From Candidatus Salinicoccus stercoripullorum (lineage in GTDB: Bacteria; Bacillota; Bacilli; Staphylococcales; Salinicoccaceae), in the NCBI GenBank assembly GCA_019113295.1, contig DXHR01000003.1:1-64000 (forward strand): DNA of 64,000 nucleotides. Reading direction: 5' to 3'. Of this stretch, positions 46,048 through 55,735 are shown piece by piece. How positions within the stretch are numbered: position 1 is the first letter of the stretch; the number at the start of each line of letters is the position of its first letter. The notes beneath the pieces were generated by a model. The model had not been told where the DNA came from. It was given only the letters and a program-made list of their open reading frames with translations, and made no database searches. The position numbers and the translations under genes are program-made.

Positions 46048-46930
46048 ATACAGCGGCCGCGTTGATGACGAAAACAAACCGGAACGGCTCCACCAGGTTG
46101 TGAAACAATGGTCGGAGGATGCAGAGAGGGACAGACCGGCCTTCATAGGATTCTGTTCCGATGAAGGGGTGCACCGCAACAAGGGGCGTCCCGGTGCGAA
46201 GGAGGGACCGTATAAAGTCAGGGAAAAGCTGGCTTCCCTTCCTTACATGGATACTGTCTACGACTACGGCAGCATCGCCGGTGAACAGGATCTGGAAGGA
46301 TCCCAGGAGGCGCTCGGTGAATGCGTGGCCGAAGTCTTCGCCACCGGCCAGTTCCCGCTGATCGTGGGCGGCGGTCACGAAACGCTGTACGGACATTATC
46401 TTGGTGTGCGCAGACAGTACCCGGATGCCAAAGTCGCCGTCGTGAATCTGGATGCGCATTTCGATATGCGGGGTGAGGAACCCTCTTCAGGTACGATGTT
46501 CCATCAGATACTGACCGAAGACGAAAACATCGACTATTTCGTGTTCGGCATCCAGCTCGGAGGGAATACAAAGACTTTATTCGATACTGCGGATGCGTTC
46601 GGGGTCAAATATGCACTGATTGAAGATGTGAGGAATACCGGGATATTTGAAGAATCACTTGAATCACTTGATGCATATGACGTCGTATTTGCAACACTGT
46701 GCATGGATTCCGTGCAGCAGGGGGCTGCACCCGGGACGAGCGCGCCTTCACCGAACGGCTTTACAGCGTCGGAAGTGCACGATATGGTCGGGAGCCTTGC
46801 GAAACTTCCGAATATCGTGAGCTTCGACATCAGCGAAGTTGCACCGCGGCTTGATATTGATGATCGTACCAGTGGGCTGGCAGCCAGCCTGTTCCACAGG
46901 TTCATGATAGAAAAGGAGACTTTCAGATGA
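46025..46930 (+). CDS. hutG: Formimidoylglutamase (ureohydrolase family)
   Basis: 301 residues from the ATG at 46025 (GAAGGGG 9 nt upstream). Mn-binding motifs of the arginase/agmatinase fold: GGGHETLYGHY, NLDAHFDMR and SFDISEVAP. The SSGTMFHQIL segment after DAHFD is typical of formimidoylglutamase, which hydrolyses N-formimino-glutamate to glutamate and formamide. No other hut gene is visible here; the formamide product could be used by the amidase at 14574, which is speculative. Fourth-base overlap (ATGA) with the next gene. Confidence 0.85.
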   Translation: MKRLKHHEYSGRVDDENKPERLHQVVKQWSEDAERDRPAFIGFCSDEGVHRNKGRPGAKEGPYKVREKLASLPYMDTVYDYGSIAGEQDLEGSQEALGECVAEVFATGQFPLIVGGGHETLYGHYLGVRRQYPDAKVAVVNLDAHFDMRGEEPSSGTMFHQILTEDENIDYFVFGIQLGGNTKTLFDTADAFGVKYALIEDVRNTGIFEESLESLDAYDVVFATLCMDSVQQGAAPGTSAPSPNGFTASEVHDMVGSLAKLPNIVSFDISEVAPRLDIDDRTSGLAASLFHRFMIEKETFR

Positions 46931-48099
46931 ACACAGTCCAGCTGAAACGGGGTATGGAGAAAGCATACTCCAACGGACAGCTCAACATCGAACGCGATGA
47001 TCTGAGCGATGATACATTTTTAAAGGACGGGGAAATAGTCAGGGTGACCGATCCTTTCGGCAGACTCATCGGCATCGCCATGATCAGTTTCGAGCAGAAG
47101 ACGGCAGGCTGGATCCTGTCGGACAGGGAGGAAGCCATTGACCGCGATTTCATAGCAGCAAGGATTGAAGCTGCAATCGGGGCGAGAGCCCCTTTATTCA
47201 ACCAGGAGGATACGAATGCCTTCCGTCTGTTCAATGAAATCGGGGACGGTCTCGGCGGTCTCACAGTCGATTATTATGACAACCACCTGCTTGTGACTTT
47301 CTACAGCCGGGGCATCTATAAGATCCGCGACCTTATCATAAAGGAACTGATGGTAAGGTTAAAACCGGATTCCGTTACAGAACAGACCCGGTTCAGTGCG
47401 GATGGACGCATGCATATAGAAAACCGCCGGGTGAGCGGCAATGTGGAGTTTCCGGTTACCGTACTTGAATCCGGACAGCGTTTTTCCGTCCATCTCGAAG
47501 ACGGACCGATGACACGGCTGTTTCTGGACCAGCGGGAGACGCGCCGCTCACTCATGAAAAACCAGACCGGGGGACGGACTTTCCTCAATCTTTTCGCCTA
47601 CAGCGGGACATTTTCAATTTCTGCCGCTCTTGGCGGCATGTCGACGACGAGCGTCGATCTTGCGAATCGGACGAAGGAACTCGTCACGGACAATTTCAAC
47701 AATAATAATCTGCCGCTGGATGCGCATAAGATATATATAATGGAGACTTTTGAATTTCTGAAGTATGCAGCACGGAACAATCACAGCTATGATACGATCC
47801 TGATCGATCCGCCGAGTTTCTCGAGATACAGGAAGAGAGTATTCAAGGTGGACCGCGATTATCCAAAGCTCATCCTTGAAGCACTCAAAGTACTTGACCG
47901 GGGGGGCACACTGATCCTCAGCCAGAACCTCGAGACATTTACATTGAACCAGTTCAAAAAGCAGATCGGCACCACGCTTGAAAAAGCGGGACATTCCTAT
48001 ACACTTGAGGATGTAAAGGGCCTGCCCAAGGATTTTGTGACGGTCAAAGGTTACAGGAAAGGGAAGTATCTGAAAGTCGTAAGCGTGAAGGTGGACTGA
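46927..48099 (+). CDS. Class I SAM-dependent rRNA methyltransferase, RlmI-like
   Basis: 390 residues: N-terminal PUA domain (1-75), then a middle EEHGI-type domain, then a Rossmann methyltransferase with NLFAYSGTFSISAALGG (motif I) and LIDPPSFSR (motif IV). Homologues methylate a cytosine at C5 in 23S rRNA. Translationally coupled to hutG. Confidence 0.9.
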   Translation: MNTVQLKRGMEKAYSNGQLNIERDDLSDDTFLKDGEIVRVTDPFGRLIGIAMISFEQKTAGWILSDREEAIDRDFIAARIEAAIGARAPLFNQEDTNAFRLFNEIGDGLGGLTVDYYDNHLLVTFYSRGIYKIRDLIIKELMVRLKPDSVTEQTRFSADGRMHIENRRVSGNVEFPVTVLESGQRFSVHLEDGPMTRLFLDQRETRRSLMKNQTGGRTFLNLFAYSGTFSISAALGGMSTTSVDLANRTKELVTDNFNNNNLPLDAHKIYIMETFEFLKYAARNNHSYDTILIDPPSFSRYRKRVFKVDRDYPKLILEALKVLDRGGTLILSQNLETFTLNQFKKQIGTTLEKAGHSYTLEDVKGLPKDFVTVKGYRKGKYLKVVSVKVD

Positions 48100-48179
48100 A
48101 ACCCTCAGGTTTAACATTAATATGAAAATGGGTATATATACGCATGTAACGAAAATTCACAGACGAAGGAGTTTTGTTC

Positions 48180-48635
48180 ATGAGTGCATACCCGATGACA
48201 GTGGAACAGATATCGGAAAAAGAAAGGGAGGCGCGTGAACTTGTGAAGAGGAAAGCGAGGTTTTCCTCCATCGCTGCAGCACTTCCCATCCCATTCCTCG
48301 ATATCGGCACTGATATGAAACTGATGAATGACATAACGGGTGAGATAGAGGAAATATTCGAATTGGACCATAAGCAGGTCAGCGGCATGTCGGATGACAT
48401 GATGAACCGGGCGGCCGTAATGGCAACAAGCATGGGGAGCGAATTCGTCGGACGACAGACGACAAAATTCCTCATAAAAAGGATAGTGAAAGGTCCGGGC
48501 AGACGGGCTTTCCGGTTTGTTCCCGTCATCGGGCAGGCAGCCGGTGCATTTGTCAGCTATATGATGATGAAGAAGCTCGGGAACGATCATATCGAAAAAT
48601 GCGCCGCTGCCGCAAGACAGCAGACAACGGTCTAA
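48180..48635 (+). CDS. DUF697-type membrane-associated protein (hypothetical)
   Basis: 151 residues from the ATG at 48180 (AAGGAG 8 nt upstream). Two weakly hydrophobic segments, FSSIAAALPIPFLDIGTDMK and FRFVPVIGQAAGAFVSYMMM, match the glycine- and proline-containing hairpins of DUF697/YcjF-like proteins. Function unknown. Confidence 0.65.
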   Translation: MSAYPMTVEQISEKEREARELVKRKARFSSIAAALPIPFLDIGTDMKLMNDITGEIEEIFELDHKQVSGMSDDMMNRAAVMATSMGSEFVGRQTTKFLIKRIVKGPGRRAFRFVPVIGQAAGAFVSYMMMKKLGNDHIEKCAAAARQQTTV

Positions 48636-48641
48636 TTTGTG

Positions 48642-48668
48642 GAAGGCACTCCTCCGGGGGTGTCTTTT
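48642..48668 (+). terminator. Terminator upstream of ptsH
   Basis: AAGGCACTCC pairs with GGGGGTGTCTT (one G-T) around TCC and runs into TTTTG. Confidence 0.55.
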
Positions 48669-48863
48669 GTCACCTGATATGGTATAAATAACTCGTGAGT
48701 CAAAATATGTCCCGCCAGGGACAGAAATTGTAAAGTTTACGCATACAATGTTAGTGGTATATTGGCAATATTAGAATGAAACGTGATAGAATATAGGTAA
48801 TCATGTTTAACAATCATGAACTCACTTTAAATAAAACATAGCCAAGCAAAAGGAGACTGCATA
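48669..48863 (+). promoter_or_regulatory. ptsHI promoter region
   Basis: A TAGAAT (48787-48792) with TTGGCA 19 bp upstream (48762-48767) is the best promoter pair; the spacing is long, so confidence is low. AAAGGAGA precedes ptsH. No clear cre site was found. Confidence 0.35.
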
Positions 48864-49130
48864 ATGGAACAAAAAACTTACTTGATCACAGATGAAACGG
48901 GAATCCACGCGAGACCGGCAACAATTTTGGTACAGACAGCATCCAAATTCGATTCTGACATTCAGCTTGAATACAATGCCAAAAAGGTGAACCTCAAGTC
49001 CATCATGGGTGTAATGTCACTCGGCGTCGGCAAAGACTCTGAAGTTACTGTTTATGCTGAAGGGAAAGACGAAGCGGAGGCACTGGAAGCAATCACTGAA
49101 ACTCTTTCTAAAGAAGGACTGACTGAATAA
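48864..49130 (+). CDS. ptsH: Phosphocarrier protein HPr
   Basis: 88 residues. Active-site His15 in GIHARPAT and regulatory Ser46 in KSIMGV (HPr-kinase site of Firmicutes). Carries phosphate from EI to sugar EII proteins and, as HPr(Ser-P), assists CcpA. TAATG overlap with ptsI. Confidence 0.98.
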   Translation: MEQKTYLITDETGIHARPATILVQTASKFDSDIQLEYNAKKVNLKSIMGVMSLGVGKDSEVTVYAEGKDEAEALEAITETLSKEGLTE

Positions 49131-50857
49131 TGTCTAAAATTCTCAAAGGGATTGGAGCAAGTGACGGCGTAGCAATCGCTGCGGCATACTCACTTGAGGA
49201 ACCGGACCTGACGATCCAGGAGACTTCCATCGAAGACTCCCAGGCAGATCAGGAGGTTGAGCGTTTTAAAGGCGCTTTCAACCAATCCAAAGTCGAAGTA
49301 ACAAAAATAAGGAATCATGCAGAGGAAGCTGTCGGTCCTGAGCATGCGGCTATTTTTGATGCGCACCTGCTCGTTTTGGACGACCCTGAATTTCTCGGGC
49401 CGATTGAAGATGGCATCCGTAACGAAAAGAAAAGCGCGGCGCAGTCACTTGTTGACACACGCGATCAGTTCGTGGCCATTTTCGAAGGTATGGATAACGA
49501 ATACATGAAGGAAAGGGCAGCGGACATCAAAGATGTTTCCAAGCGTGTTCTTGCTCATATTCTCGGCAAGGAACTGCCGGATCCGAGCAATATCGACAAG
49601 CCGGTTGTCATTGTAGCCGAAGATCTGACGCCTTCAGATACAGCCCAGCTCGACAAGAAATTCGTCAAAGGCTTTGTCACTAATATCGGCGGCCGCACCT
49701 CCCATTCGGCAATCATGTCCCGTTCACTTGAAATCCCGGCAGTAGTGGGAACGAAGGAAGTTACTGAAGCTGTCACAGTCGGCGATCAGATCATCGTTGA
49801 CGGCAGTGCGGGAGATGTCATCGTAGGGCCGTCTGAAAAAGAGATCGAAGCCTATGAAGAGAAAGCGGCTAAAGTAGAGGAAGAGAAAGCCGAGTTGCTG
49901 AAGCTGGTCGATGAACCATCCAAAACAATGGACGGCGTCGAAGTGGAACTCGCAGCAAACATCGGAACACCGGATGACCTGGAAGGTGTCAGTTCAAACG
50001 GTGGAGAAGGCATCGGTCTGTACCGTACAGAATTCCTGTACATGGGCAGAAATGAAATTCCGAGTGAAGAGGAACAGTATGATGCATACAAAAAAGTGCT
50101 CGAAGGCATGGACGGGAAACCAGTAGTTGTCCGTACACTTGATGTAGGCGGAGACAAAGAGCTCCCTTACCTGGACCTCCCTGAGGAAATGAACCCGTTC
50201 CTCGGTTACCGTGCCGTACGCATGACGCTGGATAACCAGGAACTTTTCAGAACCCAGCTCCGGGCACTGCTGCGTGCAAGTGCACACGGCAACCTGAAAA
50301 TCATGTTCCCGATGATTGCTACAATCGATGAGTTCAACCGTGCAAAGGCACTCCTTATCGAAGAAAAAGATAAACTTCTATCCGAAGGTACAGAAGTAAA
50401 AGAAGATATCGAAGTAGGAATCATGATTGAGATCCCTTCCGCTGCAATCATCGCAGACCAGTTTGCGAAAGTTGTGGACTTCTTCTCCATCGGCACAAAC
50501 GATCTGATTCAGTATACAATGGCAGCAGACCGCATGAACGAAGCAGTCAGCTACCTGTATCAGCCATATCATCCGGCGCTTCTGCGGCTGATCCAGATGG
50601 TGGTCAATGCAGCTCACAAAGAAGGAAAATGGGCAGGTATGTGCGGGGAAATGGCAGGGGACGAAAAAGCAATTCCACTGCTGCTCGGACTTGGCCTGGA
50701 TGAATTCTCCATGAGCGCATCATCCGTATTGAAGGCGCGCAAACAGATTTCCAGCCTCAAGAAAACAGACATGGAACAGCTCGCACTGTCTGCAGTTGAA
50801 TGTGCAGAAACAGAAGAAGTGCTCGCACTTGTTGAAGAATACACCAGCAGAGCATAA
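49130..50857 (+). CDS. ptsI: PTS enzyme I
   Basis: 575 residues. Phosphohistidine His192 in [16 protein letters not shown]-binding barrel with [14 protein letters not shown], and the C-terminal [10 protein letters not shown] cysteine. Transfers phosphate from PEP to HPr. Start shares a base with the ptsH stop. Confidence 0.98.
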   Translation: MSKILKGIGASDGVAIAAAYSLEEPDLTIQETSIEDSQADQEVERFKGAFNQSKVEVTKIRNHAEEAVGPEHAAIFDAHLLVLDDPEFLGPIEDGIRNEKKSAAQSLVDTRDQFVAIFEGMDNEYMKERAADIKDVSKRVLAHILGKELPDPSNIDKPVVIVAEDLTPSDTAQLDKKFVKGFVTNIGGRTSHSAIMSRSLEIPAVVGTKEVTEAVTVGDQIIVDGSAGDVIVGPSEKEIEAYEEKAAKVEEEKAELLKLVDEPSKTMDGVEVELAANIGTPDDLEGVSSNGGEGIGLYRTEFLYMGRNEIPSEEEQYDAYKKVLEGMDGKPVVVRTLDVGGDKELPYLDLPEEMNPFLGYRAVRMTLDNQELFRTQLRALLRASAHGNLKIMFPMIATIDEFNRAKALLIEEKDKLLSEGTEVKEDIEVGIMIEIPSAAIIADQFAKVVDFFSIGTNDLIQYTMAADRMNEAVSYLYQPYHPALLRLIQMVVNAAHKEGKWAGMCGEMAGDEKAIPLLLGLGLDEFSMSASSVLKARKQISSLKKTDMEQLALSAVECAETEEVLALVEEYTSRA

Positions 50858-50867
50858 TTGAAGAACG

Positions 50868-50898
50868 GACTCCCGCGCCTATTGGTGCGGGAGTTTTT
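50868..50898 (+). terminator. Terminator of ptsHI
   Basis: ACTCCCGCGCC / GGTGCGGGAGT (one G-T) with a 4-nt loop followed by TTTTATT. Confidence 0.9.
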
Positions 50899-50960
50899 AT
50901 TATGCCCGGCTTGCATCATCGGTTCAGCCCGTGCACGGTTTATTATTTGATGAAAGCTGA

Positions 50961-51030
50961 GTTTTATCATCGTTTTCCCAACCGATGATAAGAAAAGGCG
51001 TCGTTTTGGATCCGACGATAGGAAAACCGC
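50961..51030. repeat. Two tandem ~30-bp imperfect palindromic units
   Basis: On the minus strand TATCGTCGGATCCAAAACGA and TATCATCGGTTGGGAAAACG start 30 bp apart. Each is an inverted repeat (CGTCG/CGACG and TTATCATCG/CGATGATAA). The surrounding 270 bases between ptsI and the next gene hold no gene. Confidence 0.55.
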
Positions 51031-51143
51031 CCCCCGGCCCTGCCATTCGCCAATGCAGGCGACAATCGGCACTCCATAAAGAACCGTCTGCATACTCTAA
51101 AACCGCAATCTGATATAATGGAAAGAAAAGTGAGGTGGCCGGT

Positions 51144-52445
51144 TTGAAAGAACAGTCCCGCAGCCCGATCCAGCTGTATCTTACTCTGCCGATCCTGGCA
51201 TGGGCGCTGTTTGACTTTGCGAATACGATTTTCAGTGCAAACATCGTGACTTTGTTTTTTCCTCAATATATAACTGAAACGGTGGGGACTGACCCGCGTC
51301 TTGAGCAGATCGCGTCGACTATCATAGCGTATGCCAACGCGGTATCTGCAGTACTGCTTATTTTATTCTCACCGCTTTACGGTGTTACGATGGACCGTAC
51401 AGGCAGGCGGAAGAAGTATGTCATGATTTTCACTCTGATGTGTGTGGCGGCAACAATCATGATGGGGATTTTCGGCGGTATGGACTCCGGGACCTGGTTC
51501 CATCTGCCGAACGGGCTTGTGCTGACTATTCTGCTTTTTGTCTTCGCCAAGTTCTGCTTCAGTTCGGGCAATGTATTCTATGATGGTATGCTGTCGGGTC
51601 TCGGCACCAAACATGAAATCCCGCTTATTTCGGGATTCGGGGTGGCGCTCGGATACCTCGGGACTTTATTCGGCATATTCACGGTCCTCCTGGTCATCGG
51701 TGATTCCCCGACGCACCACACGTTCTGGCTGTCCGGAATCCTGTTCCTTGTATTTGCATTGCCGATATTCCTTGTCAATAAAGACCGCAAAACTCCGCCG
51801 AAGCCAAAACAGCCGTTTTTGAAGGGGTACAAGGATATATACCGTACTTTCAGGGAGGCGCGCCGGTACCCTTCCATATTCTTTTTCATGATTGCATACT
51901 TTTTCGTCAATGACGCACTGGCGACGGCGATTGCGATGATGCAGCCGTATGCGACGACGATTGTGGGTTTTGAACCCGGTGCTTTCCTTGTGATCTTCAT
52001 GGTGGCGACAGCGTTCAGCATCATCGGGGCCATCGTTTTCAGCTTCATCAACCGGAGGATCGGTTCCAAGAAGACATTCCTTTCAATTGCTATTCTGCTT
52101 GCTGCCGCGATACTGATTGCAGCAGTGCCCCTGCCGATGTGGACGTTCTGGATCGCTGCGTGCCTGTTTGGTATCGCTATGGGCTCAACATGGGTGGTCA
52201 GCCGGACAATGATCATCGAACTGGCACCGGCAGGAAGAGAAGGTCAGTTTTTCGGCCTGTTCGCCTTCAGTGCAAAAATGAGTGCGATCATGGGTCCGTT
52301 CATTTACGGTTCCATCACTCTGCTGCTCGCCGACTACGGTACCATCGCATCGAGGATGGCGATTACCAGTCTGATGATCATGATTATGATCGGGATCTTC
52401 TTCCACATGAAAGTGAGGGAGACGCCGCCCGGGACCGTTGAATAA
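51144..52445 (+). CDS. UMF1/Atg22-like MFS transporter
   Basis: 433 residues from TTG at 51144, about 7 nt after GTGAGG; the GTG at 51135 overlaps that site. About 12 spans. WALFDFANTIFSANIVTLFFP is the hallmark of the UMF1 family, and TMDRTGRRKKYV is the MFS loop 2-3. A transporter of this type sits in the same place in staphylococci. Substrate unknown. Confidence 0.82.
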   Translation: MKEQSRSPIQLYLTLPILAWALFDFANTIFSANIVTLFFPQYITETVGTDPRLEQIASTIIAYANAVSAVLLILFSPLYGVTMDRTGRRKKYVMIFTLMCVAATIMMGIFGGMDSGTWFHLPNGLVLTILLFVFAKFCFSSGNVFYDGMLSGLGTKHEIPLISGFGVALGYLGTLFGIFTVLLVIGDSPTHHTFWLSGILFLVFALPIFLVNKDRKTPPKPKQPFLKGYKDIYRTFREARRYPSIFFFMIAYFFVNDALATAIAMMQPYATTIVGFEPGAFLVIFMVATAFSIIGAIVFSFINRRIGSKKTFLSIAILLAAAILIAAVPLPMWTFWIAACLFGIAMGSTWVVSRTMIIELAPAGREGQFFGLFAFSAKMSAIMGPFIYGSITLLLADYGTIASRMAITSLMIMIMIGIFFHMKVRETPPGTVE

Positions 52446-52496
52446 TAAAATGCTGTCCTCTGCCGGACGGGCAGGGGGTTATTGCACGCGATTAAA

Positions 52497-52514
52497 TTGA
52501 TAATTATTTCACAA
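52497..52514. promoter_or_regulatory. Rex-box-like operator upstream of cydAB
   Basis: TTGATAATTATTTCACAA differs from the Rex consensus TTGTGAA-N4-TTCACAA at only two positions of one arm. Rex represses fermentation and cydAB genes until NADH rises. Confidence 0.65.
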
Positions 52515-52542
52515 AAATGTCATGGAAAACATAGAGTTCCTA

Positions 52543-52572
52543 TTATCAATGGGGCAGCTTACGGTCTATAAT
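52543..52572 (+). promoter_or_regulatory. cydAB promoter
   Basis: -35 TTATCA (52543-52548), 18-bp spacer, -10 TATAAT (52567-52572), about 30 bp downstream of the Rex-like box. Confidence 0.6.
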
Positions 52573-52602
52573 TAGGGATAAGTTATTAGAGAGGTGATCT
52601 TG

Positions 52603-53955
52603 ATGGATGACGTTATACTTGGGCGTGTACTGACAGCGACAACACTGGGGTTCCACATTATATTTGCAACCATCGGTGTCGGTATGCCAATCGTCTTCAT
52701 GGTGCTTGAGTTCCTGGGCATCAGAAAGAAGGACGCGGATTACCTGACCATGGCACGCCGTATCGCAAAGGGATATACGGTGACTGTGGCGGTGGGGGTT
52801 GTGACCGGGACCATCATCGGTCTGCAGCTGTCACTCATATGGCCTGATTTCATGAGGCTTGGCGGCCAGATCATTGCACTGCCGCTGTTCATGGAAACAT
52901 TCGCTTTCTTCTTCGAAGCGATTTTCCTGGGGATTTTCCTGTATACATGGGACCGTTTTAAAAATCCCTGGCATCACTGGCTTCTGAACATTCCCATCGT
53001 CATCGGTTCTTCGTTGTCCGCAGTGTTCATCACGACAGTGAACTCATTCATGAACACACCTGCTGGCTTCGATCTGATGGACGGCGAACTGATCAACATC
53101 GATCCGCTGGCTGCGATGTTCAACCCGTCGACATGGGTGAGGGTGTTCCACGTCGTGGTGACTGCATATACTACGGCCATTTTCATCATTGCCGCGATCG
53201 GTGCATTCAAACTGCTCCGCTCCAAGTTCGATGAAGACCGTGAATATCACAAGAAAGGTCTCAAGGCTATGATGGTCGCCGGCTTCATCATGGCTGCGCT
53301 GACTGCACTGGCAGGCGACTTTTCAGCAAAATTCCTGCATGAACATCAGCCGGAAAAACTCGCTGCGATGGAGTGGCATTTTGAAACTGAGGAGAGTGCG
53401 GACCTCGTCCTCTTCGGCATGCTGGATGAGGAGACCCAGGAAGTGAAGTATGAATTCAGGGTTCCGGGATTCCTGAGCTTCCTTGCGGGCAGCTCATTCG
53501 ATACTGAAGTTACAGGACTGGACGATATACCGGAGGATGAACATCCGCCGCTTGTCATCCACTACTTCTTTGACATCATGGTGTTCTTCGGCATGTATGC
53601 ACTCGGCATGTCGGCCCTTTATTTCATAGCGAAATTCACGAAACTGGACGAACATCATCCGGCGCTGCTGTACGCCTATATGCTGACGGGGCCGCTGACG
53701 ATGGCTTCGATCGAGGCAGGATGGTTCCTTGCCGAGATGGGCCGCCAGCCATGGATTCTGCGTGGATATATGAGGGTCTCGGAGGCCGTCACCAACGCCG
53801 ACGGCCTTGGCATCACACTGCTCGCTTTCGTCGTGCTTTACGCGGTGCTCGGATTTACATGCACCTATGTGCTCCTCAGGATGTTCAGGGGGAAAAGCGC
53901 CCGGCAGGAGCGCTTCGACCTTTACGGCGGGCATTATGAAGGAGGTCGGCTGTAA
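52603..53955 (+). CDS. cydA: Cytochrome bd quinol oxidase subunit I
   Basis: 450 residues from the ATG at 52603, 8 nt after GAGG; the GTG at 52594 overlaps it. About nine spans. Heme ligands: His18 (LGFHIIF) and the histidine of RVFHVVV (heme b558 side). WFLAEMGRQPWILRGYMR is the conserved Q-site/C-terminal motif. Short Q-loop, as in Firmicutes. Reduces O2 with quinol. Confidence 0.96.
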   Translation: MDDVILGRVLTATTLGFHIIFATIGVGMPIVFMVLEFLGIRKKDADYLTMARRIAKGYTVTVAVGVVTGTIIGLQLSLIWPDFMRLGGQIIALPLFMETFAFFFEAIFLGIFLYTWDRFKNPWHHWLLNIPIVIGSSLSAVFITTVNSFMNTPAGFDLMDGELINIDPLAAMFNPSTWVRVFHVVVTAYTTAIFIIAAIGAFKLLRSKFDEDREYHKKGLKAMMVAGFIMAALTALAGDFSAKFLHEHQPEKLAAMEWHFETEESADLVLFGMLDEETQEVKYEFRVPGFLSFLAGSSFDTEVTGLDDIPEDEHPPLVIHYFFDIMVFFGMYALGMSALYFIAKFTKLDEHHPALLYAYMLTGPLTMASIEAGWFLAEMGRQPWILRGYMRVSEAVTNADGLGITLLAFVVLYAVLGFTCTYVLLRMFRGKSARQERFDLYGGHYEGGRL

Positions 53956-54980
53956 TGAACTATGAAATCATCGGTGTCACAGTGCTCTGGACGTTCCTGT
54001 ACGGCTATATCATCATTGCGTCAATCGACTTCGGCGCAGGATTCTTCAACTTCTACAGCAAGATGACCGGGACGGATAACATCATCAGCCCGATCATCGG
54101 ACGCTATCTGAACCCGGTATGGGAAGTGACGAACGTTTTCTTCGTCTTCTTCTTCGTGGGGATTGTCGGATTCTATCCGGATACTGCCTATTATTACGGG
54201 ACAGCACTCCTGATCCCGGCAAGCATCGCACTGATACTTCTTTCCATCAGGGGGAGCTACTACGCCTTCAACTCCTACAACAGGGAACAGAAAATGTCAT
54301 GGGCATTCCTCTATGGGGTAACGGGGCTGCTCATCCCGGCCTCACTGTCGGTTGCCCTCGTCATCTCTGAAGGCGGCTATATCATCGAAGATACGAACGG
54401 CATCCAGCTCAACCTGGAGGAACTGCTGTTCAGCACATATTCCTGGTCGGTGGTCTTCCTGTCCATCATCACTGTTCTGTATGTTTCAAGCGCATTCCTG
54501 ACATTCTATGCAAACCGTGCGCGGGCAAAAGAGGCGACGGAACTGACACGCAGCTGGTTCCTCATCTGGACGCTCCCGATGCTGGTAATCACTCAGTTCG
54601 TGTTCCTCGGCCTCCGCGACCATAACTACGAGCATTTCATGAATGCCCAGAATGTCTGGTATATGTTCGGTCTGAGCCTCGTATTTATGGGCATCGCGGT
54701 GTTTATGATCTACAAACGCATCAACTACGGACTCGCATTTATAATGATCATGCTGCAGTACGGGTTTGCATTTTTCGGCTACGGAATCAGTAAGATGCCC
54801 TACATCCTGTATCCGTATGTGGAAATAAACACCTCAGTCGTCAACGATGCAATGGCCCTGTCCCTGACGGTAGTGTTCATACTCGGACTGTTCATGCTCA
54901 TACCGAGTCTCGGTCTTCTGCTCAGGCTGTTCCTGTTCGATAAGGATTATGTCCAGGGAAGAGACAGCAACAAGTATTAG
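53955..54980 (+). CDS. cydB: Cytochrome bd quinol oxidase subunit II
   Basis: 341 residues, about eight to nine spans, TAATG overlap with cydA. Opens with VLWTFLYGYIIIASIDFGAGF, the CydB helix-1 motif, and contains the NPVWEVTNVFFVFFFVG stretch. No cydCD assembly genes in the window. Confidence 0.94.
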   Translation: MNYEIIGVTVLWTFLYGYIIIASIDFGAGFFNFYSKMTGTDNIISPIIGRYLNPVWEVTNVFFVFFFVGIVGFYPDTAYYYGTALLIPASIALILLSIRGSYYAFNSYNREQKMSWAFLYGVTGLLIPASLSVALVISEGGYIIEDTNGIQLNLEELLFSTYSWSVVFLSIITVLYVSSAFLTFYANRARAKEATELTRSWFLIWTLPMLVITQFVFLGLRDHNYEHFMNAQNVWYMFGLSLVFMGIAVFMIYKRINYGLAFIMIMLQYGFAFFGYGISKMPYILYPYVEINTSVVNDAMALSLTVVFILGLFMLIPSLGLLLRLFLFDKDYVQGRDSNKY

Positions 54981-55019
54981 GGTCATCCAATCTGATAAGT
55001 CATGAAGGGGAAATGAACG

Positions 55020-55682
55020 ATGAATAAAGAATTTGCAGTAATAGGACTGGGCCGTTTCGGCGGCAGTATCGTCAGGGAACTGAGAGAACTCGAAACGGAT
55101 GTCCTCGCCATAGACAGCGATGAGGAACGTGTGAACGAGTTTGCGGATATTGCGACCGAGACAGTGATCGGCAACACCACTGATGAAACGGTGCTCAAAA
55201 ATCTCGGACTCCGTAATTTTGACAACGTCATCGTGGCGATCGGGGATAATATCCAGTCGAGTATACTGACAACCCTGCTGCTGAAGGATCTCGGTGTGAA
55301 GAAAGTGACTGTTAAGGCTCAGAGTGATTATCATGCAAGAGTCCTGGATAAGATAGGTGCCGATGTGGTGGTCCATCCTGAGAGGGACATGGGCCGGCGT
55401 ATCGCCCACCGGCTGGTGTCTTCATCTGTGCTCGATTATCTTGAACTTTCCGATGAGCATTCCATCGTGGAAATATATGCTACTGAAAAGCTGGCAAATC
55501 AGACTCTGCTCGATCTCGATATCAGAGCTGAATACGGTGTGAGCGTCATTGCCATCAAGCGGGGGGCGGACATCATTGTCAGCCCGGATCCGACAGTAAA
55601 TATCAAGGAGACGGACGTGCTCATCGTCATCGGCACAGATAATGAACTGAACAGGTTTGAAAAACTGTTGAACAGAGAATGA
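55020..55682 (+). CDS. TrkA/KtrA-type potassium channel regulatory subunit
   Basis: 220 residues. RCK_N domain with the nucleotide loop AVIGLGRFGGSIVREL and D38 (AIDSDEERV); RCK_C domain at 140-220 (VSVIAIKRGADIIVSPDPT). It gates a KtrB/KtrD-like K+ transporter encoded elsewhere; staphylococcal KtrC/KtrA is the closest known role and binds c-di-AMP. Single gene downstream of cydAB. Confidence 0.88.
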   Translation: MNKEFAVIGLGRFGGSIVRELRELETDVLAIDSDEERVNEFADIATETVIGNTTDETVLKNLGLRNFDNVIVAIGDNIQSSILTTLLLKDLGVKKVTVKAQSDYHARVLDKIGADVVVHPERDMGRRIAHRLVSSSVLDYLELSDEHSIVEIYATEKLANQTLLDLDIRAEYGVSVIAIKRGADIIVSPDPTVNIKETDVLIVIGTDNELNRFEKLLNRE

Positions 55683-55690
55683 CGGACAGC

Positions 55691-55727
55691 AAAAATCTCC
55701 CCCGGACGAATGCCGGGGGAGATTTTC
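55691..55727. terminator. Bidirectional terminator between the K+ regulator gene and rnjA
   Basis: AAAATCTCCCCCGG / CCGGGGGAGATTTT with a 6-nt loop; A and T runs on both sides. Confidence 0.88.
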
Positions 55728-55735
55728 TGATTCAT

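Noticed and set aside
48669-48863. cre site for CcpA before ptsH
   Set aside because: ATGAAACGTGATAGA has the right look but fails the central CG position of the cre consensus.
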